A stretch of 64,000 nt of DNA from Chryseobacterium luquanense (GCF_026460945.1 NZ_JAOVZV010000019.1:39624-103623), one strand, 5' to 3'; positions 42,961 to 52,644 are shown, numbered from the stretch's first letter. Made by a program: numbers and translations. Notes: generated from the letters alone by a model not told the origin.

Positions 42961-45900
42961 ATGACAAAATATTTACACATTTTCCTGCTATTGGTAGGCG
43001 TTTACTCCTATTCTCAGGTTATTACTGATATTAAAGTAAAAGATGCTGCAGGTAACGAAAATTTTCATGTTACTTGTACCAATGATCTTGACGCAAACGG
43101 ATGCATTCCTCTTCATGTGGAATTTCCTGTTTTAAAACAAACAAATACTTATCAAGTTACACAGGGAACGTATGATCCTGCAATTCCTTTGAATCAGGGA
43201 ACTTCTTTGAATGCCAACTTTGATGATGTTTTTACTTCTAAAATAGATTTGCCTTTTAAATTTTGTTTTTTTAATCAATATTTCGAATCTGTTGTTATTG
43301 GTTCAAACGGAATGGTAACTTTTGATCTGAATCAACAAGGAAATATCAATTATCCCAATATTATTTGGCAAAATCCTGATCCTGGTCTTCCGAAAAATTC
43401 GATTTTTGGGGTGTATCACGATATGGTTTTTTCTGCAGGAGATAGTTCGGAAATTTACTATTCAACGGTAGGAACAGCTCCGAATAGAAAATTCGTAATC
43501 AATTTCTATGATGGAAGAGTTGCAGGTTGTACCGATCGCTCTTCATCACAGATTGTTTTGCACGAAACTACAAATATTGTGGAGGTTTTTGTAGATAAAA
43601 AACTGACGCCGTGTGCAACCAGAAAATTTGAAAATTCATTAATCGGAATTATTAATGATGATGGAACTGTAGGGTATTCTCCAGCTTCAAGAAATACCGG
43701 AAATTGGCAGGCTTTGCAGGAATCCTGGAAATTTACTCCAAATGGGAATATTATTCAGCCAACAGTTACTTGGACAAATTCTGCAGGGCAAACGGTAGGA
43801 ACAGGAATTCAGACAACGGTTTGTCCTACTCAAAACGAAGTTTATACAGCAAATGTAAATTTTAATATTTGTGGAAATAGTAATTTGGCTCTAACTGATG
43901 ATTTTATCCTTGATTTTGATTCTACATATCCGATTTCAAGAAATTATACTCAGGATTTTTGCGGAAATGCTCCGGTTCAGCTTAACTTAAATGATTTTAA
44001 ACCTAATGTAACCTCACAGAATCCTGCGAATTTTAATTTTACATTTCATAATTCTTTAGCCGATGCACAGAATAATCAAAACAGTATTTCTACGAATTAT
44101 TCGTTAAATGCAAATACGGTTTTATATGTGAGAATTCAGAATCCTAATGTTCCTGGATGTTTCAGAGTGGCGGTTCTTACTTTGAATTTTTTAACTAAAA
44201 ATCTTTTGATAGACACCGTTTCGGTTTGTGATACGAATAATGATGGTGTAGAACCTGCCTATGATCTTACACTTTTAAATAATCAGTTTTTTCCTGCAGG
44301 AGGTACCAATATTGCCTATTTTCTTTCGCAATCAAATGCTCAGAACAATACCAATGCGGTCACAGCACCTAATATTACTCCTACAACGAAAGTTTGGGCG
44401 AGAGTTCAGTACGGAAGTTGTACGTATGTTTTGGGGCCAATAAGTTTTGCCTTCAAACCGGGCGTAAATGTCAATTCTCCTATTTCTTTTCCTTACACGA
44501 TGTGTGATATCAATGCAGACAATAAGGAGCCTTTTGATTTTGCTTTAAATTTAGGACCTTTGATTTCTCCTCAAGGCGGGGTAAGTTTCTCGGCTTACGA
44601 ATCTTATGCAGCAGCTTACAATCAATCAGGACCAGTTTTAGAACAAATAAAAAAAGGAATATATACTATTTTTATCAGGGTGCAGATTCCAGGAGGGTGC
44701 TTTACGGTTGTTCCTGTGAATATGAATATCACTTTTACTGAAATTTTAGCCAACGATAAAAATGAATATATCTGTTTTAACGGTACAGAAGATGTTACTG
44801 TGAATCTCAGCGCTTTGTCAGCTAATATGCTTACTTCACCATTGACGGTTCCTTTCACGAAGTTTTATGAAATTTTTGACGATGCGATGGAAGATCAAAA
44901 TCCTATTTCTCCAACGCAAATCATTACAGAAAACGGAAGCTTGGTAACAAAAACTTTCTATGTTCGTTTTGAAGAAAGTGAAGATTGTTATACCGTTCGG
45001 GCGATTAATGTTTATTTGGTACATCCGGTTATTGTAAGTTCAAATTTTAATATTTGTGATTTTAATAATGATAATACAGAAAATATTGATTTAACACAAT
45101 TTTCAGGAGCGATTATCGGAAATCAAAATGCTACAACTACTTTTTACCTCACTCAAGCTGAAGCACAAAGCGGAAATAACGCAGTGACGACCGTAAATCT
45201 TGTAGGAACTAAGCAATATTTCGTAAAAATCAACTCGTATAATTGTACGCAAATCTATCCTATTACGGTAAGTTTGGTTTTAACTCCGGCCGTGAATTCT
45301 GTTGTAAATATTTCTCTTACCAATATCTGTGATAATAATAATGATGGAGTAGAACTGTATAATCTTTTATTGGCTCAACCTCAAATTTACAATGGTTCTG
45401 CAGGTGTTATGTTTACTTATTATACTTCATACAATCCTACAACACACGCTTTTTCAGGACAAATTACGAATCCGGGTGAATTTCCGGTTCAGGGAAATGC
45501 AACAGTTTATGTGAAAATTAAATTTAATAATAGTGAATGTTTTTCTGCTTCACAGGTCAATATTCAGATGACCTTTTTGCCGACTGTTGTTTTAATAAAT
45601 AATGCAGTTTTAAATGCTTGTGATGAAGAATTTAATTTAAATGAAACTTTTGTTTTAAGTGATGCGGTTTCGCAAATGTTTGTTGCTTCTCAAAACACAT
45701 ATCAACTTTCTGATATGAATATTTCTTACTACAATACTTTAGCAGAAGCAAATGCAGGAAATCCTTCCAATCAGATAGGAAGCAGTATTGTCACTACGGT
45801 TTCATCGGTGCAGGTGTGGGCGAGATTTCAGTCTAAAACAACGGGCTGTTTTTCTGTAGCGCCGATTCAGTTGAATACCTATTTCCCTCCAAAAGCAATC

Positions 45901-47166
45901 AATTCAAGCATAATAATTTGTGATGATAATTTGGATGGAATTTATGAAGTAAATCTGATGAATTACACCAATTTGTACGTTGATATTCCGAATGCAATCA
46001 ATACTTTTACTTTTTATCTGACTCAAAATGATGCGCAAAATGGTACAAACCCAATTGCAAATCCTCAAAACTTTACGGCAAATCCTTTTCCACAGCAAAT
46101 TTGGGTAAAAGTGATGAATATTCCGGGGTGTGATGATATTGCAACAATTAATTTCATTATCGGAAATAAAATTGTGCTTCAAAATTCTGGACCATTTTTA
46201 TTAAATAATGTTTGTGATACTTTAAATGACGGAATAGAAATCGTAAATCTTACCCAATTTCAACCTCAGATTTATTCAGGAAACAATGTCGCTTTTACAT
46301 ATTATCCGTCTTTAGCTGATTTAAATTCAGGAACTAATGCTATTACAAACCCAGCAAACTACTCTTTTAACCAAAATGGAGGATCAGATACAATTTACGT
46401 TAAAGTGATTGTTCCCGGATTGTGTCCTGAAGTGGCGACCATTAAAATTTCTCTTAAACAAGTTCCGTTTTTTGAAATTCCGACACAATTTTTCTGCCCG
46501 GATGCAACATTCAGCTACACTTTAAAAGTTGAAGGTCATACTATTGTCAGTTATGTCTGGACAAATCCTGCAGGACAAATAGTATCTAATACTGATACTT
46601 TGGTTAATGCAGGAGTAGTGGGAACTTATACAGTAACAGTAACTTCTGATAACGGATGTTCTTACACGGCAACTTTTGAGGCAAAGCATTATGATGTTCC
46701 TGTAATTCAGAATATGGTGGCAAACGGAAGTACTTATACCATAACTGCGACAGGTTCACAACCAATCATTTATTCAATAGACGGAATTACCTGGCAGTCA
46801 AGTAATGTTTTCTACAATTTACCGACAGGAATTACCACATTCTACGTGAAATATGTCGAAGGAAAATGTATTGTAAAACAGGATGGAGTAATTTTAGATA
46901 TTAAAAATACAATTACGCCAAACGGAGACGGCTTCAATGATAAATGGATCATCAGAAACCTTCATGTTTTCGGAACTAAAATGACCAACGTAAAAGTATT
47001 TGACCGTTATCAATACTTGATTTTTGAGCAAAATACAAATACTCAAATTGTATGGAATGGAACAATTGCCGGAAGACCAATTCCTACGTCAAGCTATTGG
47101 TACGTTATTACACTTCCTGACGGCAGAACCTTTACAGGGTGGATTTTAGTAAAAAACAATAATTAA
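42961..47166 (+). CDS. Large T9SS type B secreted protein with repeated Ig-like units
   Basis: 1401 residues, signal peptide ending at YSYSQ. About nine units of roughly 95 residues run from 325 to 1210, each starting with a CD-x-N-N-D-G-type loop and N-L-x-x-F (for example VCDTNNDGVEPAYDLTLLN and ICDNNNDGVELYNL), then a YxxLAxAQNxTNxI strand and a TxYVRVxxPGC close. A PKD-like domain lies near 1220. The C-terminal 85 residues (ITPNGDGFNDKW...FDRYQYLIFEQ...GWILVK) are the T9SS type B (gliding-motility CHU_C) sorting domain. Secretion across the outer membrane and surface attachment follow from that domain; an adhesin role is inferred. Confidence 0.9.
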   Translation: MTKYLHIFLLLVGVYSYSQVITDIKVKDAAGNENFHVTCTNDLDANGCIPLHVEFPVLKQTNTYQVTQGTYDPAIPLNQGTSLNANFDDVFTSKIDLPFKFCFFNQYFESVVIGSNGMVTFDLNQQGNINYPNIIWQNPDPGLPKNSIFGVYHDMVFSAGDSSEIYYSTVGTAPNRKFVINFYDGRVAGCTDRSSSQIVLHETTNIVEVFVDKKLTPCATRKFENSLIGIINDDGTVGYSPASRNTGNWQALQESWKFTPNGNIIQPTVTWTNSAGQTVGTGIQTTVCPTQNEVYTANVNFNICGNSNLALTDDFILDFDSTYPISRNYTQDFCGNAPVQLNLNDFKPNVTSQNPANFNFTFHNSLADAQNNQNSISTNYSLNANTVLYVRIQNPNVPGCFRVAVLTLNFLTKNLLIDTVSVCDTNNDGVEPAYDLTLLNNQFFPAGGTNIAYFLSQSNAQNNTNAVTAPNITPTTKVWARVQYGSCTYVLGPISFAFKPGVNVNSPISFPYTMCDINADNKEPFDFALNLGPLISPQGGVSFSAYESYAAAYNQSGPVLEQIKKGIYTIFIRVQIPGGCFTVVPVNMNITFTEILANDKNEYICFNGTEDVTVNLSALSANMLTSPLTVPFTKFYEIFDDAMEDQNPISPTQIITENGSLVTKTFYVRFEESEDCYTVRAINVYLVHPVIVSSNFNICDFNNDNTENIDLTQFSGAIIGNQNATTTFYLTQAEAQSGNNAVTTVNLVGTKQYFVKINSYNCTQIYPITVSLVLTPAVNSVVNISLTNICDNNNDGVELYNLLLAQPQIYNGSAGVMFTYYTSYNPTTHAFSGQITNPGEFPVQGNATVYVKIKFNNSECFSASQVNIQMTFLPTVVLINNAVLNACDEEFNLNETFVLSDAVSQMFVASQNTYQLSDMNISYYNTLAEANAGNPSNQIGSSIVTTVSSVQVWARFQSKTTGCFSVAPIQLNTYFPPKAINSSIIICDDNLDGIYEVNLMNYTNLYVDIPNAINTFTFYLTQNDAQNGTNPIANPQNFTANPFPQQIWVKVMNIPGCDDIATINFIIGNKIVLQNSGPFLLNNVCDTLNDGIEIVNLTQFQPQIYSGNNVAFTYYPSLADLNSGTNAITNPANYSFNQNGGSDTIYVKVIVPGLCPEVATIKISLKQVPFFEIPTQFFCPDATFSYTLKVEGHTIVSYVWTNPAGQIVSNTDTLVNAGVVGTYTVTVTSDNGCSYTATFEAKHYDVPVIQNMVANGSTYTITATGSQPIIYSIDGITWQSSNVFYNLPTGITTFYVKYVEGKCIVKQDGVILDIKNTITPNGDGFNDKWIIRNLHVFGTKMTNVKVFDRYQYLIFEQNTNTQIVWNGTIAGRPIPTSSYWYVITLPDGRTFTGWILVKNNN

Positions 47167-47186
47167 AATTTTTAAGTAATTAATAG

Positions 47187-47219
47187 ACAAAACCTCATTG
47201 ATTTTTAGTGAGGTTTTGT
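47187..47219 (+). terminator. Terminator of the T9SS protein gene
   Basis: ACAAAACCTCA / TGAGGTTTTGT perfect 11-bp arms with an 11-nt loop, 20 bp past the stop. Confidence 0.8.
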
Positions 47220-47254
47220 TGTGTAAAATGTTTATCACAAGGCTCAACAACATG

Positions 47255-47424
47255 GAAAATTTCCCTCCTCTGGAGGGGTGGATTAATTTTCTTAGAAAAT
47301 TAAGATGGGGTGGTTAAATAAGATAACAAGTAACCCGCAAATTTCTTAAAAAGTATGCTCTTAAAAACCACCCCGTCAAAAATTCTTTCGAATTTTCGCC
47401 ACCCCTCCAGAGGAGGGGAATTTC
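47255..47424. repeat. Long inverted repeat (family F)
   Basis: Two arms of about 58 bp (47257-47314 and 47367-47424) around a 52-nt centre. The outer word is CCCTCCTCTGGAGGGGTGG, itself palindromic, and the inner end is GGGGTGGTT / AACCACCCC. The middle of the arms diverges (ATTAATTTTCTTAGAAAAT against AAAATTCGAAAGAATTTTTG, reading the same direction). A half copy lies at 10836-10886. It fills most of the gap before hutU. Confidence 0.85.
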
Positions 47425-47517
47425 ATCACATTGCATATTTTATTTCTTTATTTGCAGGGATTTTCTAATTTGAATATCTTTAAAACCACAAAAAATCCAA
47501 CAACAATCAATTATATA

Positions 47518-49503
47518 ATGACTTTCCAACAACAAATACAGCAGGGAATTCCCACCGAATTACCTCAGCCAAAACCATACGAAACCCACATCAACCACGC
47601 TCCGAAACGTAAAGAAATCCTTTCAGACGAAGAAAAAAAACTCGCTCTGAAAAATGCTTTACGCTATTTCGAACCCAAATTCCACGCAGAATTGTTGTCG
47701 GAATTTAAAGAAGAACTGGAAAAATACGGCAGAATTTATATGTACCGCTTCCGTCCGGATTATGAGATGAAAGCAAGAGATATTGCCGAATATCCAGGAA
47801 AATCTGAGCAGGCAAAAGCCATTATGCTGATGATTCAGAACAATCTGGATTATGCAGTGGCGCAACATCCGCACGAACTGATTACGTACGGAGGAAATGG
47901 TGCGGTGTTCAGCAACTGGGCGCAGTATCTTCTAACGATGAAATACCTGTCGGAAATGACAGACGAACAGACGTTGACAATGTATTCCGGTCATCCGATG
48001 GGATTGTTTCCGTCGCACAAAGATGCACCGAGAGTGGTCGTAACGAACGGAATGATGATTCCAAACTATTCCAAGCCGGATGATTGGGAAAAATTCAATG
48101 CGCTGGGTGTTTCGCAGTACGGACAAATGACGGCCGGATCTTATATGTACATCGGTCCGCAGGGAATTGTGCACGGAACGACGATTACCGTTTTAAATGC
48201 TTTCAGAAAAATCAATAAAGAACCAAAAGGCGGATTATTTGTCACTTCAGGTCTGGGCGGAATGTCCGGCGCTCAGCCAAAAGCCGGAAATATTGCAGGT
48301 TGTATTACGGTCATTGCAGAAGTGAATCCGAAGATTACCAAAATCCGTCACGAACAGAAATGGGTGAATGAAATCCACGAAAATCTGGATGAACTGGTGG
48401 CGAGAGTTAGAAAAGCGCAGGAAAATCAGGAAACAGTTTCTTTGGCTTACCTTGGAAACATCGTCGATATCTGGGAGAAATTGGATGAAGAAAATTTAAG
48501 AATCGATATCGGTTCAGACCAGACTTCGCTTCACAATCCTTGGGCGGGCGGTTATTATCCGGTCGGGCAGACCTTTGAAGAATCCAATAAAATGATGGCA
48601 GAAAACCCTGAATTATTCAAAGAAAAAGTTCAGGAAACCTTGAGAAGACACGCTTCCGCCATCAACAAACATACAGCAAAAGGAACCTATTTCTTCGATT
48701 ACGGAAATGCCTTTTTACTCGAAGCTTCCAGAGCCGGAGCCGACGTGATGTCAGACAATCCAACAATTGGAAGAGAGTTCAAATATCCATCATACGTTCA
48801 GGATATTATGGGACCGATGTGTTTTGATTATGGTTTCGGGCCGTTCCGTTGGGTTTGTACCAGCGGAAAACCTGAAGATTTGCAGAAAACCGATGATATT
48901 GCGTGTGCTGTTTTAGAGGAAATGATTAAAACATCGCCGGAAGAAATTCAACAGCAAATGAAAGACAATATCACGTGGATTAAAGGTGCTCAGGAAAACA
49001 ATCTGGTCGTTGGTTCGCAGGCGAGAATTCTGTACGCCGATGCAGAAGGCAGAATGAAAATCGCTGAAGCCTTCAACAAAGCCATTGCCAACGGAGAAAT
49101 CGGAGCGGTGGTTTTGGGAAGAGACCATCATGATGTTTCGGGGACGGATTCGCCGTACAGAGAGACTTCCAACATTTATGACGGCTCGAGATTTACGGCA
49201 GATATGGCGATTCACAATGTGATTGGCGACAGTTTCCGTGGCGCAACCTGGGTGAGCATTCACAACGGTGGAGGCGTTGGCTGGGGCGAAGTGATCAACG
49301 GTGGTTTCGGGATGTTGCTCGATGGAAGCGATGATGCTGACAGAAGATTAAAATCAATGCTTTTCTGGGACGTGAACAATGGAATTTCCCGAAGAAGCTG
49401 GGCAAGAAATGAGGGTGCTGTTTTCGCGATTAAAAGAGCAATGGAAGCTGAACCGAATTTGAAAGTGACGTTGCCGAATTTTGTGGATGATAGTTTGTTT
49501 TAA
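47518..49503 (+). CDS. hutU: Urocanate hydratase
   Basis: 661 residues from the ATG at 47518 (MTFQQQIQQGIP); the longer frame upstream overlaps the family F repeat and is not credible. It converts urocanate to imidazolone propionate in histidine breakdown, using tightly bound NAD+. Visible family blocks are VVTNGMMIPNY, YGQMTAGSYMYIGPQGIVHGT, SGLGGMSGAQPKAG, GSDQTSLHNPWAGGYYPVG and GRDHHDVSGTDSPYRETS. It is longer than the 560-residue proteobacterial form, as in other Bacteroidota. No hutH, hutI or hutG lies next to it in the window. Its base composition is richer in GC than the neighbouring AAA ATPase. Confidence 0.93.
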   Translation: MTFQQQIQQGIPTELPQPKPYETHINHAPKRKEILSDEEKKLALKNALRYFEPKFHAELLSEFKEELEKYGRIYMYRFRPDYEMKARDIAEYPGKSEQAKAIMLMIQNNLDYAVAQHPHELITYGGNGAVFSNWAQYLLTMKYLSEMTDEQTLTMYSGHPMGLFPSHKDAPRVVVTNGMMIPNYSKPDDWEKFNALGVSQYGQMTAGSYMYIGPQGIVHGTTITVLNAFRKINKEPKGGLFVTSGLGGMSGAQPKAGNIAGCITVIAEVNPKITKIRHEQKWVNEIHENLDELVARVRKAQENQETVSLAYLGNIVDIWEKLDEENLRIDIGSDQTSLHNPWAGGYYPVGQTFEESNKMMAENPELFKEKVQETLRRHASAINKHTAKGTYFFDYGNAFLLEASRAGADVMSDNPTIGREFKYPSYVQDIMGPMCFDYGFGPFRWVCTSGKPEDLQKTDDIACAVLEEMIKTSPEEIQQQMKDNITWIKGAQENNLVVGSQARILYADAEGRMKIAEAFNKAIANGEIGAVVLGRDHHDVSGTDSPYRETSNIYDGSRFTADMAIHNVIGDSFRGATWVSIHNGGGVGWGEVINGGFGMLLDGSDDADRRLKSMLFWDVNNGISRRSWARNEGAVFAIKRAMEAEPNLKVTLPNFVDDSLF

Positions 49504-49520
49504 AACTTTTTAGATATGGA

Positions 49521-49547
49521 AAAACCTGCTGTGAGGCAGGTTTTTTT
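49521..49547 (+). terminator. hutU terminator
   Basis: AAAACCTGC / GCAGGTTTTTTT with a 6-nt loop and T7 run, 18 bp past the stop; it also faces the convergent AAA ATPase gene. Confidence 0.8.
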
Positions 49548-49574
49548 GTTTTAGAATGGTAAACAATTATAATA

Positions 49575-51386
49575 TTAATTATTATTTTTTAATTGTTTAA
49601 TCATCTCTTTAATTGTTATATTATTTAGCTTTAAATATATTGGACTTGAATTGTCATTATTTTTTCGAATATGTAGTAATTCATTATACAGTGTTCCGAG
49701 GAAATAATATATTTCAGGAATTATTATGTCTGTATTTTCTCTTGCAAAATCAAGCTTAGCTACTGTAGTATGAGTTTCAAGAAAATCATTTTGTAGCTCC
49801 GCTGGAAGTTGATTATAAATATTTTGTTCTACAAGAATTCTACAAGCTATACAAACAGAGATTGGATCATAGTTCTTTTTGCCACTAACATAATTATCAA
49901 AATATTTAAGAACGCTTTTCTTAAACTCTCCCGAATTACAAAGCTGTTCATTAACATTTCCCAATTTTTGAATCGTAAACTCGGACTTTGCATCGTTTTC
50001 AATATTAAAATCTGCTGGGTTAAAATGAAGAAAATAACTGCTTATAGTGTCTTCATACGTCTTAGTTTTTGTATTATTTCTTGATATTACAATATTTTCA
50101 ATTCCTCTATCAACAGCTCCTTTCCAACTTAGCAAATAATGAACTTTTTGTTTAGAAAAGAAGTAATTCTTAAAATAATATGGATTTAGATGTGTTAGAA
50201 TCATAGGAAAAAACTGAATCTCTCTCTTCTGAAAAAATTCAATAAATTTTGTAATATAAAATTGTACTGCTAACAAATTAGCATCGTCAAGATAGTCAAA
50301 TACTTCATCAATAATTAGTATGGTTGGTTTTCCTCGGAAATTTGATTGAGTTTTAAGAAGACATCCAATAAATGAAATTACATCTCGTTCCCCGTTTGAA
50401 ATGTCTGTAGCTTTAGGAAATTCAATTCCAAGGTTTTTTTGAACTATTACGGTTTTCTTTTTTATTTTCCTAGTTATATTGATTTCTTTAGGTTGAATAT
50501 TTTTCCATGTTGCTTTAAAAGAGTTGAAAAGAGTTAATATCCTTTCTTTCTGAATGCGATATTGATTATAATTAAATAATTTATAAAAATCATTTTTGTT
50601 ACTTTTATATAGCTCGATTAGTTGTATAGCTTCAAGAATATTTTCTGCTTTTGATTTGTTTTGGAATCTCTCAAGCAACGTAACTATCTGATTAACGAAT
50701 TCATTATTCAAAATATCTAAATGATGTAAATTTAATTCGTTAATGATTTCATCTTTTTTTCCAGATAGGTTTTTAACAATTATTTTGTAATCATTTATAA
50801 ACTTTTGATGTTTAACTAAATCAAACTTATCTAATATGTTCAAATTTGAAAGTCTTGTAAGAAATTGTGGATTTATTAAAAGTCCTGATAAATCAACCCA
50901 TATTTGTCGATTATCTGAAATAGAATTTCGAAATTTTGTAATTTGATAAGGTAATTCAAACTTCTCTGGTATGTTTTCAACGATATATATATTTTCAACT
51001 TCTATAGTAGGACTAGTTATGTGGTTACCCTGAATTTTTCTATAATTAGCTTCTGGCTTTAATAAGCTTTTGATAACTTCAATATCAAATATTTTTGAAA
51101 TTTCATTTTTATCTTTATTTGCAGTTAATGTTGTTTTAGAGTTATCATCATTAGTAATTTCAATTTCTAAAAGGTATTCTAATTCCGGATTTCCCTTATG
51201 ATAATTTTTTTCTTCTACTTTTAATCTATCTCTATTCAAAGATTTAAAAGTGGTTGCCAATGAACTTTTACCAAAACCATTTGGTGCTACTAAAAAATTT
51301 GGCATATATGGGTTAATAGTTGCAGAGAATGTTAGTTTTTCTATACCTTTTATATTTTCGATATTAATACTGTTGATACTTTTCAT
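49575..51386 (-). CDS. AAA/SMC-like ATPase (RecF/OLD-type), AT-rich
   Basis: 603 residues. Walker A APNGFGKSS (34-42), an ABC-like signature ISNGERD (329-335) and Walker B ILIIDEVFDYLDD (D360-E361) enclose a helical, coiled-coil-like insert (about 165-300). The C-terminal 230 residues are without a known domain; no TOPRIM motif is visible, so it is not a full OLD nuclease. Composition is much more AT-rich than hutU and than the gene at 51743, suggesting acquired DNA. Such lone ATPases occur in phage-defence and abortive-infection loci, but no partner gene is adjacent, so a defence role is only a possibility. Confidence 0.75.
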   Translation of the reverse strand: MKSINSINIENIKGIEKLTFSATINPYMPNFLVAPNGFGKSSLATTFKSLNRDRLKVEEKNYHKGNPELEYLLEIEITNDDNSKTTLTANKDKNEISKIFDIEVIKSLLKPEANYRKIQGNHITSPTIEVENIYIVENIPEKFELPYQITKFRNSISDNRQIWVDLSGLLINPQFLTRLSNLNILDKFDLVKHQKFINDYKIIVKNLSGKKDEIINELNLHHLDILNNEFVNQIVTLLERFQNKSKAENILEAIQLIELYKSNKNDFYKLFNYNQYRIQKERILTLFNSFKATWKNIQPKEINITRKIKKKTVIVQKNLGIEFPKATDISNGERDVISFIGCLLKTQSNFRGKPTILIIDEVFDYLDDANLLAVQFYITKFIEFFQKREIQFFPMILTHLNPYYFKNYFFSKQKVHYLLSWKGAVDRGIENIVISRNNTKTKTYEDTISSYFLHFNPADFNIENDAKSEFTIQKLGNVNEQLCNSGEFKKSVLKYFDNYVSGKKNYDPISVCIACRILVEQNIYNQLPAELQNDFLETHTTVAKLDFARENTDIIIPEIYYFLGTLYNELLHIRKNNDNSSPIYLKLNNITIKEMIKQLKNNN

Positions 51387-51506
51387 TTGATGTATTAGTT
51401 TAATGTTTTTAATGACAATTCAAATATAAATATTATCAGCTGTTTACAAATACGGTTTTCCATAATCTCAATCACAAAATTTTTAATTTTTCAACTTTAA
51501 TCAAAA

Positions 51507-51675
51507 CTACCCGCATCCGCAGAAACTCACAAACATGCTTAAGACAAACCTCCTGCAACTGCATTTTGTTTAAAACAACCTTGTTTGTAAGCTCCTGCAA
51601 TTGCATGAAGTCTCCCACAAGTTGCGGGGGAACTTCATGCAACTGCATTTTATTCCCCACAAAATGTTTTAAACT
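51507..51675. repeat. 42-bp tandem repeat, three full units and one partial
   Basis: Units at 51550-51591, 51592-51633 and 51634-51675, with a degenerate copy before them (from about 51507). Each has a CTCCTGCAAyTGCAT-type block (plus strand). The period is a multiple of three and of 21, and the minus strand reads MQLHEVP, MQLQELT, MQLQEVC in register every 14 residues. The tract ends 15 bp before the promoter of the gene at 51743. Confidence 0.75.
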
Positions 51676-51690
51676 AAATGCAGAATTATT

Positions 51691-51698
51691 TATATTTG
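51691..51698 (+). promoter_or_regulatory. TAnnTTTG -7 element for the gene at 51743
   Basis: TATATTTG, 44 bp before the ATG. The same octamer and a similar A/T context precede the 21-bp repeat locus at 4937. Confidence 0.5.
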
Positions 51699-51742
51699 TT
51701 TTGAGTAATTAATACATTTTTAACAAACAAACACATTAAACG

Positions 51743-52441
51743 ATGAAAATTTCATTAGTGAGACTGAGCACTAAAGATCTTGCGACTTTGGCTCAAAGAA
51801 TTATTACCAACATTCAGTCAGGAAAATATCCTGTGATTTCCAATCATCCCCTTACCGCAACTCTGCAGAATTCCTACATCGAATACGACGCAGTCTACAC
51901 CAAGCAAATCTACAGCGGAAAAGGAAAAGATGTTGCCACGGCAGACCATGAGAGGGACGTCGCCTACACCAATCTTAAAGCTTTTCTGGACGGTTACCGA
52001 AAGCTGCAGACTGCACCCAATTATCAGTCGGCGGAGGATTTGTACGGAGTTTTCAAAACTTTAGGGCTTGATCTCGACCGCTTAAGCTATTCCTCACAAA
52101 CCGCACAGATGAAAAAGCTGATTGAAGCTTTGGAAAGTCCGGAAAACCAACAGAAGATTGCGTTTCTATCTCTGAACACGGCTTTCGCAGATATGAAAAC
52201 AAAACACGAAGCTTTTGAAACCATCTTTGGCGAACAGGCAGAAGCCAATGCCGACCTCAGACAGATGACCAGCGCAAGCGCCATCCGCCGCGATCTGGAG
52301 AAAAACCTCAAAACCTATCTGAATCTGCTGACCGCCATGAAAGACGTCCCCGATTGGAAACTCCTCTACAGCGATACCAACGAACTGGTAAAAGCAGCGA
52401 AAAATTCAGAAGTAAAAAGGAAGGAAGAAAAACCGGAATAA
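51743..52441 (+). CDS. DUF6261-like helical protein
   Basis: 232 residues, predicted all-helical, starting MKISLVRLSTKDLATLAQRI with SGKYPVISNHPLTATLQNSY and YSGKGKDVATADHERDVAYTNLKAF. These blocks fit my memory of the Bacteroidota family DUF6261, of unknown function; the assignment is moderate. No signal peptide or membrane helix. The tail is charged (EVKRKEEKPE). It is distinctly richer in GC than the AAA ATPase upstream and has a 42-bp tandem repeat and a TATATTTG promoter in front. Compare the gene at 5405, with the same length, composition and repeat setting. Confidence 0.7.
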   Translation: MKISLVRLSTKDLATLAQRIITNIQSGKYPVISNHPLTATLQNSYIEYDAVYTKQIYSGKGKDVATADHERDVAYTNLKAFLDGYRKLQTAPNYQSAEDLYGVFKTLGLDLDRLSYSSQTAQMKKLIEALESPENQQKIAFLSLNTAFADMKTKHEAFETIFGEQAEANADLRQMTSASAIRRDLEKNLKTYLNLLTAMKDVPDWKLLYSDTNELVKAAKNSEVKRKEEKPE

Positions 52442-52449
52442 ACAAAAAG

Positions 52450-52472
52450 ACTCAGCGGAATGCTGAGTTTTG
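52450..52472 (+). terminator. Terminator of the DUF6261-like gene
   Basis: ACTCAGC-GGAAT-GCTGAGT then TTTG, 9 bp past the stop. The same stem recurs after the gene ending at 59002. Confidence 0.7.
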
Positions 52473-52494
52473 TGTTTGATAAAATAAGCGTAAT

Positions 52495-52583
52495 GTTTGT
52501 CATCCTGAATGGATCTCGAGACGAATCACTCCGTGCTACCTTTCTAATACTATGCTGAGATCCCTACGGGATGACAAACTGTG
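52495..52583 (+). repeat. Family B palindrome, copy 1
   Basis: Left half GTTTGTCATCCTGAATGGATCT, centre AATCACTCCGTGCTACC, right half CTAATACTATGCTGAGATCC and CTACGGGATGACAAACTGTG. Arms GTTTGTCATCC / GGGATGACAAAC pair. Confidence 0.85.
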
Positions 52584-52644
52584 CGTGAAAGCAGAACTAC
52601 AAACTGTGCTCTGCTATGACCGAACAATCAGAAAGAATAACCAC

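Noticed and set aside
49575..51386. Full OLD-family or two-gene ATPase defence system
   Set aside because: No TOPRIM motif in the protein and no effector gene next to it on the same strand.
51472..51660. 62-codon minus-strand frame over the 42-bp repeats
   Set aside because: Repeat by-product of the same kind, with no promoter or start context on that strand.
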